Assembly (NCBI GenBank): GCA_034670405.1
Contig: JAXDDX010000331.1
Coordinates: forward strand, 62,001 to 126,000
DNA from: Hoplostethus atlanticus
Lineage: Eukaryota > Chordata > Actinopteri > Trachichthyiformes > Trachichthyidae
DNA length: 64,000 nucleotides
Direction: 5' to 3'
The position numbers and the translations under genes were made by a program. Every line of letters begins with the position of its first letter. Positions within the stretch are counted from its first letter, which is position 1. Under the pieces are notes generated by a model that had not been told where the DNA came from, made no database searches, and saw nothing but the letters and a program-made list of their open reading frames with translations. Shown here piece by piece: positions 49,701 through 61,288 of the stretch.

Positions 49701-52700
49701 GTGTTTCTTGGTGAGTTTAAACTAATAATGATTTAGAGAGCTGGTGTTTCTTGGTGAGTTTAAACTAATAATGATTTAGAGAGCTGGTGTTTCTTGGTGA
49801 GTTTATACTAATAATGATGGAAAGAGATTCTTAAACTCAACAAGACTAATCAGGTTAAATACAATAAAAATATACTGCCTGTCTGTTCTGCTCCATTATT
49901 GGCTGGATCAAACTCACCTGTTCCTCTTGGAGTTGCGTTTGTCTTCATCATCTTCATCATCTTCGTTACTATGGCGACCAGAGGAAGGGCAGCTAGAGCT
50001 GTTTTCTATTAGAGACAGATAGACGGATATGTCAGAGAGACAGGTTCGGAGATTTTAAAGAGACAGTCTCTCTCTCTCCAGTCTGTCTACAACCCTGTCT
50101 CTCTCTCTCCTGTCTGTCTACAACCCTGTCTCTCTCACTCCTGTCTGTCTACAACCCTCTCTCTCTCTCCTGTCTGTCTACAACCCTGTCTCTCTCTCCC
50201 CGTCTGTCTATAGTATAGTATAATGATATATTAGACATTGTTAAATACCCTGATATACTGGATATTATTAGGGTTAGGGTATATAACAGTATGATGATAT
50301 ATTATTAGGGTTATGGTATATAACAGTATGATGATATATTATTATATACTATACACTAGAGTGAACATTTAACCAGTATTGGACTCACTGTTGTCAACCT
50401 TCACTGGCATGACAAATAATAGAAAAGATCAACACATAACATATACCATCCATCCATCCATCCATCCATCCATCCATTTTCGACCGCTTATCCGGATCCG
50501 GGTCGCGGTGGCAGCAGGCTCAGCAGAGTATCCCAGACATCCCTTTCCCCAGCCACAGTCACCAGCTCATGCTGGGGGATCCCAAGGCGTTCCCAGGCCA
50601 GGCAGGATATATAATCCCTCCACCGGGTCCTGGGTCTGCCCCGAGGCCTCCTCCCCACTGGACGTGCCCTGAATACCTCCACAGGGAGGCGTCCTGGAGG
50701 CATCCTAACCAGATGCCCGAACCACCTCAACTGGCTCCTCTCCACGCGAAGGAGCAGCGGCTCTACTCCGAGTCCCCCCCGGACATCCGAGCTCCTCACC
50801 CTATCCCTAAGGGTGAGTCCAGATATCCTACGAAGGAAACTCATTTCGGCCGCTTGTATTCGCGATCTTGTCCTTTCGGTCACTACCCAAAGCTCGTGGC
50901 CATAGGTGAGGGTTGGAACAAAGATTGCCTGGTAAATTGAGAGCTTCACCTTCAGGCTCAGCTCCCTCTTCACCACGACAGTCCGGTACAACGTCCGCAA
51001 AACTGCACTCGCTGCACCGATCCGCCTGTCAATCTCATGCTCCATTTTACCCTCACTCGTGAACAAGACCCCGAGATACTTGAACTCCTTCACTTGGGGC
51101 AAAGACTCACTCCCCACCCAGAGGGGACAATCCACCGCTGTCCTGCAGAGCACCATGGCCTCAGACTTGGAGGTGCTGACTCTCATCCCGGCCGCTTCAC
51201 ACTCAGCTGCAAACCGCCCCAGCGCGTGCTGGAGTTCACAGCTCGATGCAGCCATCAGGACTACATCATCTGCAAAAAGCAGAGATGCTATCCTGAGGTC
51301 ACCGCACTGGATACCCTCCACACCCTGGCTGCGCCTTGAAATCCTGTCCATGAAAATCACAAACAGGATAGGTGACAAGGGACAGCCCTGGCGGAGGCCA
51401 ACACGCACTGGGAACGAGCTTGACTTAGTGCTGAGAATGCGGACACAACTCTCGCTTTGGTTGTACAGAGATCGGATGGCTCTAATTAACGGCCCCGACA
51501 CCCCATACTCCCGCAGCACCCCCCACAGGATATCTCGAGGGACACGATCGTAAGCCTTCTCCAAGTCCACAAAACACATGAAGACTGGATGAGCAAACTC
51601 CCATGCCCCCTCCAAAATCCTTGCAAGGGTAAAGAGTTGGTCCACTGTTCCACGGCCAGGACGGAATCCGCCTTGTTCCTCCTGAATCTGAGGTTCGACA
51701 ATTGGTCGCACTCTCCTTTCCAGCACCCTGGAATAGGCTTTCCCAGGGAGGCTGAGCAGTGTGATTCCCCGGTAGTTGGAGCACACCCTCCGGTCCCCCT
51801 TTTTAAAAATGGGAACCACCACCCCTGTCTGCCACTCCTTAGGCACTGTTCCCGACCTCCACGCGACATTGAAAAGGCGTGTCAGCCACGACAGCCCTAC
51901 AACATCCAGGGCCTTTAGCAATGCTAAAGGCCCATAACATATACTAATAAAGGTAATGTATAACTAACTAAATCAATAATTGCTGAAGCTGTTTGATTAG
52001 TTTGGAGAGTGCTTTAGGAACCTCAACCTCAACCTCATTCATGATAGCAGGAGAACAACGTGGAGCTGTTACAGAAGGAGAAACCAGGAACTTGAAGGGT
52101 TCCTCTAGTGACGTATGGTCGATGAATGAAACTCACCAGGAACTTGAAGGGTTCCTCTAGTGACGTATTGATGAATGAAACTCACCAGGAACTTGAAGGG
52201 TTCCTCTAGTGACGTATGTTCGATGAATGAAACTCACCAGGAACTTGAAGGTTTCCTCTAGTGACGTATGGTCGATGAATGAAACTCACCAGGAACTTGA
52301 AGGGTTCCTCTAGTGACGTATGGTCGATGAATGAAACTCACCAGGAACTTGAAGGGTTCCTCTAGTGACGTATGGTCGATGAATGAAACTCACCAGGAAC
52401 TTGAAGGGTTCCTCTAGTGACGTATTGATGAATGAAACTCACCAGGAACTTGAAGGGTTCCTCTAGTGATGTATGGTCGATGAATGAAACTCACCAGGAA
52501 CTTGAAGGGTTCCTCTAGTGACGTATGGTCGATGAATGAAACTCACCAGGAACTTGAAGGGTTCCTCTAGTGACGTATGGTCGATGAATGTATGAAATTA
52601 AACTGAAAACTTGATTTAAATGAAATAAAATCCATTAAATTCTCTCTCTCTCTTTCTCATGTTGAATCAGCTCATTTTAAGTGTTGAGATATGGAGAGAC

Positions 52701-53159
52701 AGACAGGAGAGACAGACAGAAGGACAGAGAGACAGACAGAAGGACAGAGAGACAGAAGGAGAGACAGACAGAATGATAGAGACAGACAGAAGGACAGAGA
52801 GACAGACAGAAGGATAGAGACAGACAGAATGAGACAGACAGACAGACAGACAGACAGATAGAGAGACAGACAGACAGACAGACAGAGAGACAGACAGACA
52901 GACAGATAGAGAGACAGACAGACAGAGAGACAGACAGACAGACAGATAGAGAGACAGACAGACAGAGAGACAGACAGACAGATAGAGAGAGCAAGCAACT
53001 GACGGACTGCTGATGTCTTCTTCCTCTTGTGGGGCGGGTCTTCAATGATGCGACTAATGTCTTGACCAATCAGCTCGCCTGGCCTCTCCCAGACGGACAG
53101 GTGGATTGTGGGATTGAAGAAGAAGACACGGTCATCTCCGGTCCAGACCACACACCTAG

Positions 53160-53210
<51 letters not shown>

Positions 53211-53868
53211 AGACAGAGGTCAGAGGTCAGAGGTAAGGATTCAGTGTCTGTCTCTTTATCCATACTATACCTACACATTGATCCATACTATACCTACACA
53301 TTGATCCATACTATACCTACATATTGATCCATACTATACCAACATATTGATCCATACTATAATTACATATTGATCCATACTATACCTACATATTGATCCA
53401 TACTATAATTACATATTGATCCATACTATACCTACATATTGATCCATACTATACCTACACATTGATCTATACTATACCTACATATTGATCCATACTATAC
53501 TAACATACTGATCCATACTATACCAACATATTGATCCATACTATAATTACATATTGATCCATACTATACCTACATATTGATCCATACTATACCAACACAT
53601 TGATCCATAATATACCTACATATTGATCCATACTATAATTACATATTGATCCATACTATACCTACACATTGATCCATAATATACCTAAATAGCTCATATT
53701 TTAAGGCTGAATCACTCTAATCATTAATATCTACTAGATTCTATTAGGAAAACAAACTGCAACTGCACACACACAGCATTTAAAATACTGACACACACAC
53801 ACACACAGCATGTTAAATACTGACACGCACACACACACACACAGCATGTTAAATATTGAAAATCCTGT

Positions 53869-53916
<48 letters not shown>

Positions 53917-54020
53917 CTCTGATCCAGTGAATTGTACATTTTGCTCCATTAGTCAAACACACTGAATTCTATTAAAAATACATCAAGAGTTTTATCAAAT
54001 AAACATGACTTACAACATTC

Positions 54021-54066
<46 letters not shown>

Positions 54067-54285
54067 TTCAATACACACACTCCAGGCTATTATTGTCATG
54101 AATACAGTATAGTCATTGAGTGTGTCCGTGTGTGTGTGTGTGTGTGTGTTGTCTGGATCATAGTTACCATGGCGACCCGGGGACGGGAGTAGAGGCAACA
54201 GGAAGTTTGTCTTTCCTTATATCTTCACTTCCCTCCTCTTCCTCCTCTTCCTCCTCTCCTCCATGTAAAGACACATTAACACACT

Positions 54286-54327
<42 letters not shown>

Positions 54328-54593
54328 GTAAACTGGTTATTTGACTGACATTGACTTGAGTTTTAACTTTTAACTTTAACATTGTATGTTAAGAGAAAAG
54401 CAGCAGAAATCCAGTCATCCGTCCAGTATTTGTGTATGAGAACAGTCATACACACACACGCACACCTACACACACACACACACGCACACACCTACACCTA
54501 CACACACACACATACAAACAGTCCTGACCAGGTCCATAACAATGTTTCTGTATTCAGGAGAATGGAGCAGGAAGCCCAGCATGAATTAAACAT

Positions 54594-54630
<37 letters not shown>

Positions 54631-56205
54631 TCTGTCCTCATTTGTCTGATGGTCAGGATGCTGTGGTGTTTAGAGGTCATCCTCCAACCAGAGGGCGCTG
54701 ATTCAATCCTCACTTTTGCCTTAACTACCAAAGTGTCCTTGAGCAAGGTACTGAACCCTGGCGGCAGGCTGACCTGCACACCATTTCTCCCTTCAGTGAT
54801 CGATAACATTTATAATAGCCTGACCTCAACCTATCAGTTACATCTACACGAGGTCCTGGACCTCAACCTATCTATTACATCTACACAAGGTCCTGGACCT
54901 CAACCTATCAGTTACATCTAGATGAGGTCCTGGACCTCAACCTATCAGTTACATCTACATGAGTTTCTAGACCTCAACCTATCAGTTACATCTACATACA
55001 TTTCTAGACCTCAACCTATCCATTACATCTACATGAGGTCCTGGACCTCAACCTATCCATTACATCTACACAAGGCCCTGGACCTCAACCTATCAGTTAC
55101 ATCTAGATGAGGTACAGGACCTCAACCTATCAGTTACGTCTACATAAGTTTCTAGACCTCAACCTCCAGTCATCCATTCGTGGAGAGCAGATCCACAGAG
55201 TTGTGATATTGTTCTACTGCAGGTACCCCGTTCCTGGGATTTGTCTTGCATTTGTTAAAGAAAAGTAAGGCGGGGCTTGGGAGAGGTGTGGGTCAGCTAC
55301 TCTTCTATTGGTCTGTGATGGCCACACCTACACCATACCTGTGACTTTTGGTTTTATAAATCAAAGTTTGTTAATATGTGATGGTGCCAGTGTGACAGTG
55401 CAAAGCCTTGTAGGTGATTAAGATCAATTCTAAATTTAACTGGCAGCCAATGTAACGGGGCCAATATGGGTTAAGGTGTGCCAGATGAGTGGTCTTTGTC
55501 ATTAGTCTTGCAGCTGAATTTTGTACTATTTACAACCATACCTGAGGCAGGTATACAAGGCATTGCAAGCGCATGGGTGATTTTCTCACTATAGTTTAAT
55601 AACAAGACGTTGAATTGATTAACATTGAATAACAAGTTAACCATGACCTCAGTTTTACTCAAGTTCAGCTGAAGAAAATCTTTAATAGCAGCCAGACATT
55701 CATGCATAATGTTGTAGTTTGTCAAGATACTTGGCTTTTACTGGTACATAAAGCTGTGTGTCATCTATGTAACAACACACACACTAACAGCCGGGTTTAA
55801 CATGGGAGTTCCTATTTGGGTGAATGAACTAATCAATGGGTTGTGACCAGTCCTGGCTCACAGTCATCACACCTCAGTCATCCAAACCACCTGATCACAT
55901 AACTGAAGCAGTCTTAATGCTGAAGGATTAAAGCTGAAGCAGAATTGAGATACAGGTGAAAGTCCATTGAAACACAGTGGAACCAGTGTTTTTCCTATTT
56001 AAGTAATCAGTGACAAAGGTAATCAGTAGTAAAATAATCAGTAATGGAAGCTATCAGAAATAAAATAATCTGATAAAAAGTGGTGATGAGGATGTGATGA
56101 CTCACCTCTTTCATCTCCTCCCTCCTCTCTGTTCTCAACAACAACGCTCCTCCATAAGAAATTCTACCTCCACTCATCCCTCGCTTCTCTGAGAGAGAGA
56201 CATAG

Positions 56206-56237
<32 letters not shown>

Positions 56238-59200
56238 GTAGGAGAAAGAGTGAAACAAGAGTTAATATCAAAGGGCCAGAGGGCTGTTTACTGGTATTAT
56301 GGTTAAATAAAATAATATAAATTGATACAGTTGATTGATACAAACTATTTATTTATCTTCTGGACTTTTTGTTGCAGGTATCAGTTGTAAATACAGTCAT
56401 TATGCTTACTGGATGTAAAATATTTTTTGATAAAAGTGGAAATTCAAGACTTTGATGTGGCAACCCAGGTTGTGAGAGAGGCTGGTTCCACAATTAAATA
56501 AGAAACCCAGACACGCAGTTTTACAGTGAAACAAAACTGAAAGCCTTCCCGGGTCTGGGATATTCTTCAGTGAACTCAGGTCTCAGCTACTGGTGGTTCT
56601 ACTATTCACCTTCAGGAAAACAGACAAACCACACAGCGGTGAGCCCAAGACTCATTGCTTTCACCGGGAAGGGCTTGTCGCTTGGACTCCACTGTGGGCG
56701 TCCTGGTGGTGAGAGCAGGAGAGGGAGGAGACAAAGACATTTGTCAGGTCGTTCATCCTTCACATTGTCCAACAGTGAGTAGGTTGGTAGGTTGAGGTTA
56801 GGTACTCACTGTAGCTCCAAACCCTCTTTACCCACTGTGGAGGTGTGGTAGCTGTTGGACTAGCTGTGAGCGTCTCTGGAAATGTGGCTGGTTACAAAGG
56901 CTCAACCGCTGATTTCTACATGGTCACAGGTCCAAGCCCATATTAAAATAGGCTGGAGCACTCAGACTAGAAAATAGACTCGCTGTGACACTTGACCTTG
57001 TTTTGCCATGACGCTGTCCCTGTGCTGACCTGCTCTTCTCTCTTGGGTTAACAAATGTAGGCTGTGTAGGCTCCCTTGTGGTGTGGGGGTGAGTGGGTGG
57101 TGTAACGGGGGTGAGGTTCAACAATGGCGTCCCAGCTTCTAGATAGAGGAGCTGACAAAAAACATCAACTTTAATTTATTGCTATTACTGCAATGTTTTT
57201 GATCCAGGACACTTTTGCATGCAATACTGAACACTTCCAAAAGTTCAGGGCAAGCAGGACCTGGACAGATTTATTGACCAGTACTACCACCAGTTTGAAA
57301 TGCAGGGAGACACACAACAACCAGATGACTGCAGAAACCCGGACAAAAGGACACGGACGATCTGATGTACCAGGTACCACTGATGTTGAGGTGAGTGTAG
57401 TAGCTTCCATCAACAGGAAACTTGACATTCTTGGTACCTTTCATCAAGAGATGTGAAAGTTTGGAGTTTACACATCATCAGATTGACACGTGTCAAAAAC
57501 AGAATAACATACTTTAAAATCTGACTAAGGATTACAAAAATATGAAATAAACAATTCTGGATATCCAAACCAGAAGCATGCGTGACAATTTAATATTTAC
57601 ACGATTCCTGAAAACACACCAGACAAACCAACATGCTCAAAGATTTCATGCGGTCCCAGTTAAAACTCCCACTGGACACAGTTAACAAAGCCACAGCCAA
57701 GGGAAGTCGGCAAGAGTGTAGTCCATCGCAGGGTTAATGCGAGATGGGAAGCGTGGTCTGCCGGTGGTGAATGAATGCATGGCATCATTCGGCTGAGATA
57801 CTATTCTCAGGTACATTTGTGTTATTGTCCTGTTTTTTGTATGTTCATTTCCTGCTGCAACACTATATGTGCTGCAATCACTACTAATGCCACAGCACCA
57901 GGAAACACCATCTTTGTTGGTGTGATGGGTTTGAATCTCTGGATTATACTGACCCTTTGCCTGCCCCTGCCTGACCTCTCCACTGCTTTCTTTGAACACT
58001 GCTATTTCTGTAGGTTGAAGGGGGAATATGAGCTTATACACTTTCAGCTCATTCTTCTCAGTACATACTGTACATAGTTTGCCACTTTAACCTTGTATTA
58101 CTCTACACCCACACATAACATTCTCTTCACACCCCCTGTTGATTTTTCTCTCTCCATTCCAGTAGTTTTCCACACACATTTTGCCCCTTCTTTACCCATA
58201 TATGGACTTGTTTTTGCCACCCTTTATAAGACAGCTCACACTTTGTCTAGTCGGAGACTGCTCCTATCAATCACTGGTTGATGCTTGTACTTTCTAAACT
58301 TTTCAGAACAACTTTCCAAACTGACTGAGGCTCGATTTCCTTGACACTGGTTACTGTACAGTTAGTTACCGTACAGCTGTTTACCGTACAGTTGGTTACC
58401 GTACAGCTGGTTAACATACGGCTGGTTACCGTACCGCTGGTTACCGTACAGCTGGTTAACATACGGCTGGTTACCGTACAGTTGGTAAACATACGGCTGG
58501 TTACCGTACAGTTGGTTACCATACAGTTGGTCAACATGCGACTGGTTACCATACAGTTGGTAACTGTAAGGCTGATTACCGTACGGCTTGTTACCACGTG
58601 TCATAAATTTGAGCTCGACCTTGTTAGGCCTGTAAAGTCCTTTGAGACTTGTACAAATAATTAAATCTTAAATAAACTGTGAGACTGTCTTGGACTGTGC
58701 TGGACTGGACTTCAGCTGTAATTCTTCAGCTGTAGAATTTAACTGCAAGAAGAAACAGCTCATTTGGAATTGAATAATGAGAGCAAACAGCTTGTTTATA
58801 ATTTAACAAGAACAGCTAGCTAAGAGTTTAACAACAAGAACAAACAGCTAGTTTAGAATTAAACAACAAGAACAAACAGCTAGTTATTCTCCCACTAGTT
58901 TCTATCTACGTATCTACTAGTTTTTATCTAGAAGGAATGTAAAGTGAAATATTAGCTTTCATTTTCCAGCTTTGATTCAAGAACTTCAAGAACTTTATTC
59001 AAGAACTTTGTTGTAAATTAAAGTGACATTTCATTCATTATTGTTGTAATTAATTTCCAAATAAATCATCAGATGATTTTACATTTGACTTTATTGTAAT
59101 AAGATCCATGAGACGATGATGTGAGACTAGACAGACAGAGAGAGAGACAGGCAGATAAAGACAGAGACAGGTAGATGGAGGTTGACTGAAATACTCAAAC

Positions 59201-61256
59201 TGACAGAACCAGGACAAACTCTTCCTGTCTCTCTCTCCCTGTCTAAATGTCTCTATTTGCCCTAGCTCTGTCTATCTTCCTGACTCTTTCTTCTTTTCCT
59301 TTCTCAACTTTTGAAACAAAGAGAGATAAAATACTATCAGAGAAAAAGAGAAAGAGAGACAGAGAGGGAGAGACAGATAGAGAGGCAGACAGATTGAGAG
59401 ATAGACAGACAGAGTCATACAGATACATGTAGAGAGACAGACAGAGAATCAGACAGAGTTCTTCAGGCAGTTTTATCCTGCATGAAAAGATGAAATGTTG
59501 TGACAGCGAACACCCCTCCCCCAAGACACACACTACACACACACACACACACACACACACCCACCAACACACACACAGAGGCATGTCATGTTTTAGCGAT
59601 GTTGGCTAGCTTTGCGTGTCCAATATTATTGCTACTTGACTTGAGCACAGCCTTCGATGAGATTGATCATAATCAAACATACTCCTAAATTGTCTTGAAA
59701 ACTAAATTGGTATTCACGGATCGACACTTTCTTGTTTTAGGTCATATTTACTTGATAGAACACACTGCGTCTTCGACAACAATATGACCTCAAAGTCTTC
59801 AGTATAACTTTGGTGTGCCACAAGGCTCTGTCTTGGGCCCACTGCTATTCTGTATTTACATGCTACTGCTCGGTGAAATCATCCACAAATTCAGCATTAA
59901 TTTTCATTGCTATGCCAACGATACTCAATTTTATGTACCCATTAAACTGAATGACTGCTCCCAATTCCTAAATTTAGAGGCGTGCCTATCCGAAATCAAA
60001 CACTGGATATCTGTAAATTTCTCAATACCAAAAAAATTGAGATGTTGGTTATTGGACCAGCTAGACATAAGTATCTGTTTGACAATACTACTCTAAAATA
60101 TGATAACTGTGTGATTTTCCAGAGTCCATCCATCAAAACTCTTGGTGTTGTATTTAACCTTAATATATTAACAATGCCTGATGCAGAAATCTTAGTACAT
60201 GCCTTTTGTCAAGATTATGATTATTGCAACATCCAGCAAGTTGTACATAATGCTGCTGCCAGAATCCTGACCAAAATTTGATCACATACCGCCTCTCCTC
60301 ACTACACTGGCTCCCAATTCATACCAGATGTGGCTTTAAGGTGTTTCTGCTAACATATAAAATATTACACTGGCTGGCACCATCCTATATATCAATTTTT
60401 GTTGCACCATATATACTATATATATACTATATATATATATGCCACGTGACCTCCTATCACAGGACACTGGCTACCTATCTATCCCAGCAGTCAAAAAGAA
60501 AACTGCAGGTAACAGAGCCTTTTCATGCCTATCTCTGGAACAGTCTGCCTGCCTCAATCAGAAAGGCAAGTCCTATTGAAATCTTCAAATCGAGGTTAAA
60601 AACCTATTTTTTCTCTTTATTATTTGGCCAAAGTTAACTTACAAGCGCATACAGAGAGTGGCTGAGTCTAATCTTAGAGTAAAGTTAGGCTAGTTAGCAG
60701 CCAATGTTGCAATGTCGTTGTAACTGTGATTAAGGGCTGTACAAATAAACTTTATTTGACTTGACTCTAGAAACCAATCTAACCAGTTGAGGAACAAGCT
60801 GGTCTGTACCACAATAGAAACTGTCTAGAAACCAGTTGAATAACATGCTGGTCTGTACCACAATAGAAACTGTCTAGAAACCAGTTGAATAACATGCTGG
60901 TCTGTACCACAATAGAAACTGTCTAGAAACCAGTTGAATAACATGCTGGTCTGTACCACAATAGAAACTGTCTAGAAACCAGCTCAACCAGTTGAGTAAC
61001 AAGCTGGTCTGTACCACAATAGAAACTGTCCAGTCTAATCACTGTAAGAGAAAGTAGAGAAGACAGTAAGAGAAAGAAAGAGAGAGATAGACAAGTAGAC
61101 AGACAGACAGGTCTTACGTTGTCTGTATTTGGTCAGTAGAGTGAATCTGGATGCAAACTGGGAAGAGGTGGGATGAACTTCCTTAACTACCTGGAGGAGA
61201 GGAAGAGGAGAGACAGTATAGAGATAGTATATTACAAAGTGGATAGATATAAATAG

Positions 61257-61288
<32 letters not shown>

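Noticed and set aside
49340-49818. Possible CRISPR-like array of regular direct repeats
   Set aside because: Units are contiguous without unique spacers, in a vertebrate intron; an ordinary minisatellite.
50569-51918. Several + strand open frames of 100-164 residues
   Set aside because: Shadows of the Rex3 RT frame on the - strand.
52672-53202. 176-residue Ser/Leu/Val-rich - strand frame
   Set aside because: Only its first part overlaps the tcerg1l WW exon in frame; the rest is a (GACA)n microsatellite in the intron.
54241-54290. Alternative acceptor at ACATGGAG for the acidic tcerg1l exon
   Set aside because: It breaks phase with the preceding exon and has no pyrimidine tract; TAG/AAG at 54287 keeps the frame, though it remains uncertain.
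58271-58664. Reading frames of VTVQL/YGNQ-type repeats on both strands
   Set aside because: A 15-bp minisatellite keeps frames open by being a multiple of three; no homology or start.
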